Assembly: GCA_946811185.2 (NCBI GenBank)
Contig: OX328107.1
Span: forward strand, 12,799,565-12,863,564
Direction: 5' to 3'
Source: Hippopus hippopus
Lineage: Eukaryota > Mollusca > Bivalvia > Cardiida > Cardiidae
DNA length: 64,000 nucleotides
The position numbers and the translations under genes are program-made. Position 1 is the stretch's first letter, and every line of letters starts with the position of its first letter. Below are positions 21,601-35,000 of the stretch, in pieces. The notes beneath the pieces were generated by a model. The model worked only from the letters and a program-made list of their open reading frames with translations, did not search any database and was not told where the DNA came from.

Positions 21601-24600
21601 AATATTTTAACAATTTAACAGTTTGATTAAATAGAAAACCATGTCAATACATGAAATTACATAATACTTTCTATCTTTTTAATCAATATCCTTATTCCTA
21701 TAAACAACTATTTAAATCTTTGCAACACAGCAAAGTTTTAGACCAGTCAAAAGTGAAAGCATTTGCAGATGACAAATAAAATGGGGTACAAATGACAGTA
21801 TCTGTCTTTAACTCTTTACCAAACCACAAAATTTTAGACTGGTCCAAATTGAAAGCACTTACAGATGTCAAATTAAACGTAACTCAAAAATTGAAATTTA
21901 TTTCTAGCAGGGTAGAAAACATTGTGGGAAAAGGAGAAAATGCTGGTTACCAGCATTTTCTCCTTTTCCGGTAATGTTTTCAAAAGGCTTCTATCTCAGG
22001 GTTGTAAAAACCAGGGATTGTTTGGTGAAGGGTAAAGATTTTGAAAACGCTATGAGAAAAGAACAATATGCTGGTTACCAACAATTCTTTCTTTTCCCAC
22101 AATGTTTTCAAAAGCCTTCCTCTTCAGGGTCTTTAAAACTCAGGACTGTGTGGTAAAGAGTTAAACATGTTTATTGTTTCCCCAGCTCTATTCATACACT
22201 TTTTGGATTAAAAACATTATGGAAAGAGAACACATTACTTGGTTGAATAATGGTTTCTCTTGGCACATTTTTGTTATCTTTTTTCTTAAATCTTCCAAGC
22301 ACTATTATTTCCGACAGCCTGGACAGAATTTTTTGCTGAAAATCATTCTGTTTACCAGATAAGATAATTTCTTACTATCAAATTGAAAGCATTTGCAGCA
22401 GACAAATATAGATAATGCCTTAAAGGATGTAAATAATGTTAATAAGTAATGAAAATAATATTTTGTCAAAAGGAGAAAAGCTTACTACCAGCATTTTCTC
22501 CTATTGCCACAATGTTTTCAACTTTCTCATGGTAAGAAAAACCCAGTTTCAACGAAATTTAAGCAATAAGACTTGTATCCTGAAGTTTGGCTTTACTTGT
22601 GGCAAAAGTCATCAAAGGGTTAGAACATAAGTTGAGACAGGAAAATGCTGGCAACCCCCATTTTCTCCTTTTGCAACAATGTCTCAACTTTCTCATGCTA
22701 TGTAGACCTCAGTGTCTGGAAATTTAAGCTTTACCTCACAATCCCGACTTTTAACGACCCTAAGAATAAAAGCCTTTTAAAACATTGTAGAAAAAGGACA
22801 AAATGCTGGTTACCAGCATTTTCTCCTTTTCCCACAATGTTTTCTACTGTTCCAAGCACAAATTTCAATTTTTGAGTCACATCTATGTTGTCATCTGCAA
22901 ATGCTTTCAATTTGAAGAAGTCTAAAATTTCGTCATTTGGTACAGAGTTAAGACTTGCCATGACACAACTTACAAGAATACTGTTCCTACATCTTAACCC
23001 TTTACCAAACAATCCCTGGTTTTTATGACCTTGAGATAGAAGCCTTTTGAAAACATTGTGGGAAAAGGACAAAATGCTTGTAACCAGTATTTTCTCCTTT
23101 TCCCATAATTTTTTTCTACCCTGCTGGAAACAAATTTCAATTTTTGAGTTACGTTTATTTTGTTGTCTGCAAGTGCTTTCAATTTGGACCAGTCTAAAAT
23201 TTTGTCGTTTGGTAAAAGGTTAATATACATGTACCAGTCAAACCTTCTAGTTCAGTTTTTACAGAACCTCCAACCTTTCACAGGGCTGGTCGATACACTG
23301 ATATTACTGTCTCTATCAACTTTGACAACTTTCAGTTTACTACTTAGTTTACCCAAAGAGCCCTTCAACCACTCAGCTAGAGACAACGAAGATAAGCTTG
23401 TACGGGACAATTCTGGAGTTGCCCATTCAAAGCCTGGACTTTTTCCACTATCAACTAGTCTTTTTAATTCTGTTTTAATTTTGTTCTCTAGTGCAACCCA
23501 TACAGGTCTTGGTTTCCAAAATTTTGACGGTGATCTAAGTGTGAAAATTGGCCATTCTCCCTCATTTTAATTTTCAGACTCCGAAAGTTTGATGTTCATT
23601 CAGTAAGTGAATTTTGGACATTCTTTTATTTCTCTTGTCCGGTCTGGCAATAGGCTGTGATTTTCTGTTGGTCTTTTTATAGCCTTTTTGGATACATCCT
23701 GCTTATATGACCTGACCTTTACAGCTATGACACTTGGCATTCTTGTAAAAACAATTCTGTCATGATTAGCTTTACCACCCCTAAACCACTGTGTGAACAC
23801 TTTATCATGGGCCCTTAGTTTTTGATGCTTCAATCTCCACCAATTCCATACTTACAGCCACATCAACTGCTTTTTCAAAGTCAATTCTTCTTCTCACAAT
23901 AACGTTCTCTGAATAACAATGTTCTGTAACCCTCGGACAAAAAAACATCGCTCAACACATCTTAAAATGTCCCAAATTCATATGATTCACTTAGCAACGC
24001 TGGTTCTACCAACTACTGGGTTACAGTTTCATTTTCACTTAGTATCTTACAATGAAACATAAATCGTTCTGCCACGATGAAGGTTTTGGTTTACAGGTTA
24101 TTTTAAATAATGGGTGGAAAGTCTTACCATTAACCTTTTGAGGTGCAACAAAATTACAGAGCAGGCTGGAAGTCTTAGATCCACATGGAGATATAAAAGA
24201 ATCAGCTGTCATCATCATCGATGATATTCGCTACAGAAAACCACTCTAGAACGTAGATTAGCGTATTCCTCATTCTCCACCCAGCTGTCAATGTACGGTC
24301 GAAATTGCTGTATTTTACCCAGTGTTTCATATTTCAGGTTATGTTTACTGTATACGGAGGGGATGAAATATCCTTGTCGCCACTGTTTTAGGGTCCGAAC
24401 AACAGCAATAATCAGCATTCGATTTTTAACTTTATTGATTACAATCGTTATCTACTTTCGGTTTCTATCCCAGAACGCAAACGCAACTACAAATAATCAA
24501 AGTACATTAAATACTTCGACCTAAAGCGGATCAAAGACCTAATAAATTTGATAGCAAAAATTCATGGCTGATTTCCATAAATTCGTATATTTAAGCGTTT

Positions 24601-25987
24601 CGCATGCAGTTTTAGATGTTAGAAAAGTTGTTTGAAGTGTAATGACATTAGTTTTGGGTAATTTTCGTGTGGTTTTGGGTGTTTTGGGGTGTTTCTTTTA
24701 CTGATTCAAGTGAGGCGTACTTTATAAACTAGGTCAGGTCAAAGCTGCGGAACGAGACAATTTTTCAAATTTAGAGCGAGTTCTTGGACATTAACTCTGA
24801 AATTCATTGTTTGTGTAAATGTCATACACTGATTTTTAATCCGCATATTATTTGTACATATCAATTGACACAGCCGCGTCTGTTCATTGATCTATGAGGA
24901 CCTATTTTTCTTGAAACTGGGGTGTAATGCGTCATCTTGGGGAAAAAGTCTGTCGGATGGCATAAGAAGGTGATGATGACGTCATCACCTTCTAAAAATG
25001 ACTCTTCTTCTATATAACTTTGAAACAGCCGTTTATAAATGTCTGCTCTTAATACAAAATCGCCATCTGACAGACAAGCGTTCCTGATGCCAAGTTGACT
25101 TCTGAATTATCGCACTGGTTAAGTCATTAATTGACAAGCTGTAACACCATAATTTGAACAGTGTTTACTACTCTTTCAACAGTATTTCTGATATATAACG
25201 AGAGAAGTCACATGGTCGTGTTTTCCGTGCATTATTTCAGTGCTGGGATGAGTTTTGCAAATATGATATCGACTATCTTATCGACAGACCAACTGATTTC
25301 AGTTACATGTCCGACCGTAAATTAACTTTTTGTTTGCTACACCTGTCGTTCGAAAATTTCGATACTATCAAACTGAAAAATGATCTGAATGATACGCTGA
25401 TTAAAAACAATATACATCGACCCAACTACACGGGTGCATATCTTCTGAATCACAACATTGTGGTGTGAAAAGAAAAATATTGCCCCGGAAAAAAATGCAT
25501 TTCTGCTGTATCATCCGAAAGCTGGCTTTGAATGAGCCTCCTTTTTAAATCAAAATAAATGAAAGGTTGCATGACATTCTCCTATTTTTGATATTTGACC
25601 CTGGAAGAGAAAGAATCCCGGATCTACCGTATCACACACCCTCGTATCCGTCTGATTTATAATACAATGAATTTCAACCCGATGTCCCCTCAATATTATT
25701 CTTTTCACAACAGTGTGTTGTGATCCAGGAGAAAAGCGAACGTGAACTACTTACATAACCGGATCGATAATGCACTAGCCTATTGGCGTTCATCGTGTTT
25801 ATATTACACAGACCATGAACATCATTTACACTATTAAGTCAATTTAAATAAACGAAATGTATGCCATTTCGTAAAAAAAACTATATACAAGTACCTTTGC
25901 TCTTTTCTGATGTTTCAAGTTTGGATCTTTCTTGGGCCTGAAATGCATAAAATGAACACACTTGCTTGTGAACACACCTAACAATGA

Positions 25988-26023
<36 letters not shown>

Positions 26024-29000
26024 AATAATCAGTATGAATATTACTACAAGTGATTACGAAATAAAGACCGAATATGACATACACGTGACAGAGTTAAACA
26101 CTATGGAGGCGGCGGAGTTGCCCTATTCTGCTATCTGAAGTGCATACCTACTTTGACAGAGCAGATTTGTTGTAGCTTTTTTGTCACTAGACAGTGGACC
26201 GGGGAACTGGCTTAGAAGTGAGGGGACATTAATTTATTTAACAGTTACCTGACAAGCAAGCAAGGATCAAATTGTTCTTCTATATCTGGACTATACAAAG
26301 ACTCATGAGAGGTAAGGGACCTAGTATCTTTTCTATATTATGACGAGGCATAACAAGCATAACAGTTTTCTGCTGTATGTTATGCTTGTCCTGAAGCAAT
26401 GGGTGGGCTTTGTGGTTATATCTTTTTGTGCTTAAGAACGTACTTGCTTCGCTGTTTGATGCCAATCAATTCTTGAGAGTCGTAGAATACTCAATACAGA
26501 TTGAAAAGAATGCGCCAAAATCATCGCAATATATGCACCTGCAATAAATTACAGAATATTTCAACAACGAGTTCGCATATTTCAAAAGCAAGAAGTTGAG
26601 TCTTTACCCACTTTAAGTAAAGAAAGTAACAAGGAAGACTAAATGTTTTGTTGGTCTTCAAGCCTACAAACTCAGTTGGCAAAACAATGCGCAATCTATG
26701 GGACAGAAATCTTATACAATCAATTTGTTTTTAAGGTCTTAGAACCCTAATGGAAAACAGTTATTTCCACGATAATATTATCCTACAAAATTGGCTATGA
26801 TTAAAAATGAGTATTATTGTACTACTTTAACCGAGCCACTTTTTCCTTTTTTTTTTTTCCTTCTTAGAATTATCATTTATGAATCTAAAACCACTATATT
26901 CTCATTACGAAGGGAGATAATAATTACCTCCCTTTTCAGGAAACTAACAAAAGTATCAAAAAATAATTTCAAGATAGACATCAAAGGAATTTCTAGTCAG
27001 TTAAAAATATGCAAAAGTATTACATCAGTATAAATCCATATTTATCAACTAACAAGAAATTTTATTCCATGTTGCACCAGAAGCTTTAGGGGTCGTAGAC
27101 CTTAATAACATAAATCGAGTTGTGTTCTTTGAAAATGGAGTTTAATACATATACAAAAGGTATTAACCCACGTCAGCCTGCGCAGGTTGACATGACTGGA
27201 AACTGTTTGCTTCAGGTCGATTTCCTGCATGTCAAAGGACCATTCTACCTCATGATTCAGTCATTTTTTGGACAAAATTGGTTTCATGGATCCATAATTA
27301 TGTGATGATTTGCTTGGTAAAATGCATCACGTATTTGCATTAAAGTAATTTTTCCGAGAGCACCACTCAGTTTTAAGAGAAGGATATGTTAGTTCTGATA
27401 AAAATATTTTCAAAGTATTTAAACTATAGATTGTCATACTATCTAAATGTTTTTTTTTTTTAAATAAAGTACAAACAGGTCGTAGACATTCATACACACA
27501 CTGGCTCAGAACACTACCGATTACTGCCGTTTACAGTTGGTTCCTTTGCTTGGTGTTTAAGCAGTTTTCAACATAATTTTACTCGTATTGCGGCTACTGG
27601 TGCACCAAAATACACTTTCACGGAGTTTCTGTCGCAGAATCTCGCACAATACTCTTTAGATTTTCACCTGAATCGACGCCACAGATAGTATTCTTTATTC
27701 AGTCTATAACGGTATTCATTTTATCAAGCTTGTTTGTACATTTCAAAGTAGAAAAATATCAGACTGGCGAAATAAGATGGTTAGTCAATGATGAAACCCA
27801 CATCTACGTCCGTTTTACATAATTATGGTTCACATGCAAACCGTTTTACAACCTACCGATGATACCTAGGTCCGTTTCAAACATAATTGACACAGCTACA
27901 GGCAAACTGACCAATACACTGGAAACAACATTTACGAAGGCACCATATGCCTGCTGCCCTGTACCGCGTAAAACACCTTTGGGTGGAATCTGGAACAAAA
28001 CTGCAGCTGTCTATAAATAGATAGATGTGTCATTATATGCCAATTTGTCTCATATAACCGATCAGTCTAGCAGTAGCCTCGAGTGCCCGTATTCCGTGAT
28101 GATTATGAAACAAACATGAACACAGTTAGGAGTTATAAGCTAGAAAGTACTTGCCTTCATAAAGAACTCATTTCTAATCATGTTCATGTAAAGATTATAA
28201 TATATAATCTGAACTACTAGTTTTTCGCCTAAGATCGAGCTTAGATATTAATTTCAATGGTAGTGTTCAATGATTAAATACACATGCAGTCGGCCTTTTT
28301 GGGCAAAGATAGCGTGACCTACTAGTTATTCCGTTAGATCGATAATAATTACAGCAGAAAGTAATGGGCCGCTGCAGTTTTTGATAAGGGTCACTATTCA
28401 TAAAGAAGAATCAAAGTCCTGGAATGCCGATTTGTGGAGCAGCAAAAGCTGTATTATGTTGTAATAAAGAAATAGCATCACACTAAACACATGTATATAT
28501 AATCAATTAATGGGGTTAGCAAGGGCAAGAAATGTGAATTTAGTCAAAGTTGTTCTGTCGAGAAGGCCGCGCAGAAAGTGTTATTCTATTACCCGTTAAA
28601 TAGTAGTAATTTGATCTGTCAATCTGACGCAGTTTTTTGCTGGTATTAGATTTCGGACTTTATTTATACACGTGTAGGACTGTATATATGTGGTAGCGAC
28701 AAAAGCGAGGTTGAGGTGTATCAGTTAGCTAAAACTGAAAATAGAATGGGTAGAGCGCAAGCGTGTATGTCGGGTCAAATCGGTAACATAGTATAGACCA
28801 GCTGAAAGTGAGCGCGCATGCGTCATTACGCATGAAGTATTTGGTTCCGGTCAAAACGATCACAGTGAGCGGATTTGCTATACAAATCCGCTAAAAATAG
28901 TATCAATTTTTAGCAACCGAGGCAAATAATGATATTTCAATGTTTTTTTTTCCTCGCATTTGGCTAAAATTTAGGTAGAATAAAACGTTCTAATATTAGT

Positions 29001-32000
29001 ATAGGGTTGATTCACGTTTTTGAGGTCGTTAACATTCGCAGAGACCCGAAAAATGGTTTAACGCCTGAGTGCGAAGCACGAGATCGCTTAACCATTTTGA
29101 GGGCCTCTACCAATGTTAACGACCGAAACAAGGTAAATTAATGCTATTATTGCATAAAGTACATGTATTTTAGCAGTAACTTGCAACGAAAGTACAAACT
29201 ATTTTCATAGAAATGCAAAAAGGCGAACTTGAAAAATACTGTACCTACACCGGCCAAAACCGGAATTCGGCAAAGAAGTTTTTGTTACGAGCAGTGAACG
29301 GCCATTTGTCCTATGTAACTGTTGTGAATTCACTTCCAATGATATTTGATACAAATTGGACTTTTGTGGGATGAATTTACACTGGTTTGGATCGATTACA
29401 ACTAGGATAAATGAATAGATATGAATTTCTGTCACTGAAAAACGTCGAAAGGATATATCAAGCGAAGGAATTGCCGACTACGTTACAGAAATGGGTGGGA
29501 TATAGCTGGTGTAAAGTACATGTCACAATTGATCTTTTGTTCAGATCACGATAAGACTGAACATTCTGGGCAAGATTTCGTTTGTGTTGTACTAAAATCA
29601 TCAAAGAGATGGTACAAAAAGTATCTAATATGGTACAAGTTCCTACAGCTTTGTCGGTCGGAGTCGTTCAGCGTACATTGTTTACGAGGTAGGCCCGGAT
29701 CGAGGATATTGAAAGTGCAAAGCCGGGCGTTTACGGCGCGTGAATTTACTGATTAATACACGTTTTCTCCCGTTATTGCCCGGTTTTTATCCGTTAACGA
29801 TGCTTATAAAGGCCCGGAAACGCACGCTTTTTGCAATAATATGAGGTACGAGCAGAAATACCGTGTGACGTCATCAAACTACACGCGTTACGAAGTGTAT
29901 AAAAAATCACATGTTCAGTGCCACCCACAGACTTTCAACACTCAACGATAATTTGTACATGATCGCCCTTACCGACGCAGTTTAGAACCGGAATTGTTCA
30001 GTGTTTGGTATAGTACGTGACTAGGGATTGTGTATAGTGACGGTTTACAAGTAACTTGGGTGTTAAACAATTGTGTTCACAGGGTAATTCAAACTGATGC
30101 TTTTTCGTTTAAGTTGATAGTTATGGTGGCATATTACTCTCACGAGTTACGAGATAACTATCATGATAATTTTAGAAAACTATTGCGATAAGTCAAACTT
30201 TCCTGGAAATTTTATCGAGATAGTGAAAAGTTTCCTGGAAGAAATATCACAATAAAATTTGTTATCTGGAAAATTTTAACGCAAAATTTCTCAATCATGC
30301 TCGAAGCTGACATTCGAGATAAAATTATCGTGATAGTTCCATCCGTTTCTCGATATCTATAAATAGAAAATTCACCATTTGGATGAACTGGGAAGTTTTT
30401 GACTTCACAAGACTGCAATAAGTAAAAATTCGAGTAATTTATTATTGTAGCTTAATTGGTAAATTTTGACAAGAATCGAAATGAACAGAAGTCTGTTAAA
30501 CACAAAGACGACTCAAAATGCCTCCTACTTACAACTTTAAAACCATTCAGAGAAAAGGAGAATTCACAAGGTTGTAGACGAAGATGTTCCGAAACCATAT
30601 CTTATTATAGATACCGTGAATGTCAGTTGTTTGCAAAAAAAAAAAAATCATGATAACAGTTAGAATTATCGCGTTATTTTCATCGTGAAAATGTTTGTTA
30701 TCTAGATAGTATTTCCAGGAAACTTTGTTTTATCACGACAGATATGTTAAATTATCGCAATAGCTTTCTCGTATCTCGCGGCAGAAATATGCCACCATAG
30801 ATAGTCATTATGAAATCTTCATATCTAGTTGTTTGTTATGTATAGACCACGTCAGGAACACGTATGTGCGCTGTGAAGCTTCCTTAGAACAAAGTGGATG
30901 CTTTGATCAGTTGACCGTGCTAATAAAACAGATATTTTTTTATACCTAAACAATGACCTTTTTATACTGTAACTCAGCAAAAAAAACCTGTTTTCTCAAC
31001 GGAAAATCTATGAACAGTTTCTTTATTAATATTTTCTGAAAACAGGTCAATGTCTGGTAACGAAACCGACTAGTATTCCTTATCCTTCGTTAAAAATGGC
31101 ACGCTGGGAAAAGAAATTTGTAGTATCTTGTAAGCGGTTGAATTGTCGCCTACGGTCGATTTAAAAAGACTGGCTTTTAGTACGAAGAATGAAAACGGAC
31201 ATTTGACACAAAGTTGTTTATTTGAAGGGATATGAAACTGACTTGTTTGACTAGATCTTAAAAAGATGGATTTGAGAGATGCTACCTAAATAATGGGTCC
31301 AGTTGCTATAATTCGAATACTTTATTAGATATTGAGAGTCTCATTAAGGTCATATTTCAAAGTAATACTAGAAGCGAATGCGCTTAGTACGTCATATATG
31401 GTACTACAGAGAAAATAATTTTCAGAAGGGTCGGTTTCAATATTAGAAATACTCTGGTCAACCGTATCCCTGAATGATCTCCAAATCACACTAGCACCAT
31501 TCCGACAACACGCCTATGCTATACAATATGTTTTTGCGGCTGGAAAAAAAGAAGAATTTTTCTGATGATAAATACTTTTTACAAAACAAATTGAGTATCC
31601 GTTTGAACAGACTCGTCAACGCAGTTTTAATGAGTACTCGCAATATTTGAATCAAATATACAGCCTGAAAGCATACATAAATAATCTGAAAAAGAGATCC
31701 TATTGCAATACAGCATCCAATAAATCACAGCCGTATAATAATATGTATAGAGTATATCTATGGAATATCATCTCCAACGCTGCATAAACCCAGGTAGCGC
31801 ACTGCTCAGTTCATGAAAACAGTGTTGAATTCTTTAGTATAAAAATGCACAGGAAGGCTATTGACAGCTGTCATATTGTACAACGACAGCCACTGTGATA
31901 AGAATGCGAAGGCATGCGTTTGAAATTGCTGGTAATGAGAACTGTTTTTAACATGCATCAGCTGTCTTTTTGCCAAATCTACAAAGACCATTAAATCATC

Positions 32001-35000
32001 TAAATCAACTTATTGTTTGGTTATATACGGGTAGGTTTCCGGTTGTTCTTTGTGACTTAGTTCCGTCTTTTTAGTTTCGCCTAAGAGCCATTACCTAACC
32101 CCTGATGTTTGTGTTGGTGTTGGCTTTAGAGTCGGCGTCCGCATTTGCATTAAAGTTTTTAAGAGCTCATATTTCCCAAACCATATGATTGGATTTGGTT
32201 CATATTTCGTATGATAATAGTCGCAGATTAAAGTACGTTTCATCCTCTAAAGATAGTTTTTCAGGGATTATCTTCAAAAATTTCGAGAGAATCTCTATTT
32301 CCTTTGAAAATTTTCAAATCCTCTGAACATAATTTCTTCCAAAGAGAAGGCAATAACACTCTGTATAATGTTCACTTATGTAAAAAAAAATCGGCTAATA
32401 ATGGTCATCTTCAGCTAACGGAACATTCTTTAAATAGCAATCTTACATGCTTGCCGACAACAATCGGTGAAAGTATAGAACTTTGTGCATTATACGTGGA
32501 AACGGTGCCACTTCGTCATGATGATATTGACGTGAAGGCTTACAGTTGGATACATATTTCATGGCGTTTAAGCGTCCATTTAAAACATGACATTTAGCCC
32601 TGGCTGTATAGATAACTTGCTTATGCCTTCAACGCGGCTGTTCCCACGAGCATCTAAAATTCACCTTCCAAGTGGATACAAGAGAATAATCCATACTCTT
32701 GCATACCCACATTTCTCGTAATAAGGTGGGGCCTATCGGGGTATCAAGTGTATTGGTTTGTTCACGTACCCCCTCAATCCAGAGAGAGAGAGAGAAAATA
32801 AATGAGGTTTATCCCTTTAAACACCGCGGGGGCATACAGGTGTGGTACATGAATACAGGAAACTCATAAAGCGCCAACCACAGTCACATCAGCCGGTGTA
32901 ATGCAGAGAAATGACCCCCCCCTACAAAATGACCCATGGGTCATTTCACTACGTAGAGAAATGACCCATGGGTCATTTCACTGCGTAGAGAAATGACCCG
33001 GGTCATTATTCTGGGTAGAGAAATAACCCTCTGGGATCATTTCTCTACGTAGAATAATGACCCGAGTCATTCCTCTACGCAGTGAAATGACCCATGGGTC
33101 ATTTTGTAGGGAGGGTCATTTCTCTGCATTACACCGGCACTCTGAAATATGTTGTTCTTTTTTTCCAAAGAAAACTGGCCCGTCGTTTCATCTGAATCGT
33201 GTGTTGTAATGGCAAGTCCTCCTTTCCCCGTACCCTCTCCCGCCCTACCCACCTCCAAAAACAGAAAATAACTCCTACCACGTCGTCTGCAGTAAGAGAT
33301 AAACAGTCGTCGGTTACAACCCTGAGCTCAACAGGTTCAATATTTGAACTAGTATAGAACCATTTTTGTGTCGATAAAAGATTACAAGAAAAATCCCATG
33401 CTTGATCATTCGCTAATTTACCCTCGTAAATGAAAGCCGAGTTGCAGTTCTTGTCTGCAACTTGGCATTTATGCACAGGTAAAGTATTCCACGGTTCTTT
33501 GACTAACGCTTTAATTCATTTTTTTTTTTTTTTTTTCAGAATACGAGAATTGTAGACATGCATTAAAATGCTTCGGCGAGGTGAATACCGCAACGATTTG
33601 CAATAAAACTAATGAAAGGCCGCCTCCACTCATGTGTTACTTAATGACCGTTTTGCTATGATAGTTACGAGCAAAATTTGGGGAAGTACATAATTCGGTT
33701 GAATAAGGTCGTCCTGAATGATATCTGGCTCTAAATGAGGCATCTTATGCAGCTTTTGAGCACTATTTTCTCACTGCTGCATGAAGGTCACGGTACACTT
33801 TTGCGGGTGTTTCAATATTTCGTCAGTACTAGGCTGGAGCCAAAGAATGCCTTGCTAAAGAAAATTTCGAGTTAACGGTGATTCCACTTAGGATCGAACC
33901 CAAAAACTCTCAATCAAAAAAGGAATCCAACAATATATAAGCACGGAGCTTTGGACGACGCTTCCAATATTGCTGGTCAATTTATAAGATAATTTAATTT
34001 TTTTTTCACGTTACATCTGTTGAACCGTATATGTCACAGATCGAATATGTAACACGCGTGTGATATATTCGACCGTGAAAATCACACCTGTCAAATGTGT
34101 CATATTCGTCTGCTCAGTATGACAGTAAAAAAAATAAACGTATATGTCACATACGTTGTGATAAAAAAACTATTACCATCGTTCACCATCATCATCATCA
34201 TCATCATCATCATCACAACCACGATCATAATTAGTATAATCAGCATCATAGTTGTCGTCATCATGATTATTACAACCAGAATCGCGATCATTATAATGTT
34301 GCCAACAATCATCATCATCATCATCATCATAACGATAATAATCATCATCATCAAACATCATCATCTTCTTATCAGAATCTTAGTCATCATCATCATCTTA
34401 ATCATCATCCTTATCATTTACCATCACCATCATCATCGTCGTCGTAACCAGCATCACGATCACCATCGTCACCAAAAACATCATCCCCATTACGACCATC
34501 ATCATCAACAACAATATCATCGTCACATTCAACTCATCACCATTTGATTTAGCGTTCTTGTTGTTCCTACATAGCTGAAACTGACTTTCAGCTCTTGTAG
34601 AAAGGTGTATTTAATTCAGAGAACAAGCGAAAATTTCATAACTTGTAATAAACTAGAAACTGATACAGCTCTGAACAGTGATTTCAACGAAATTAAACAA
34701 CATTGTACTACATGTTATTTCCATATAATACTGTATATGGTGTCATACATGTAATTATTTTAAGCATATTTGTAAAGCTTTATTTGACTACATTTATTTG
34801 CTATTTTAATATCACTGCCACAAATATGTAATGTCGGTAACATGCCAGTTAATGGCACTCATATGCAAATAAACAGGAAACTGATATAACTCTGACCAGT
34901 AAATTTAAAGAATTGAATGGCATTGTCATACATGTTTCAATATAATAACGAAAACATAATTGTTTTTAACATATTTTTAATATTTTAATTTGACAACATT

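Noticed and set aside
26791..27033. 80-codon protein present in two copies (also 48037-48258, minus)
   Set aside because: Shared because both lie in copies of one MITE; low-complexity start and no domain.
34095..34547. 150-codon plus-strand open frame and two minus-strand frames, Ile/His/Met-rich
   Set aside because: Translation of an ATC microsatellite; both strands give repetitive peptides with no domain.
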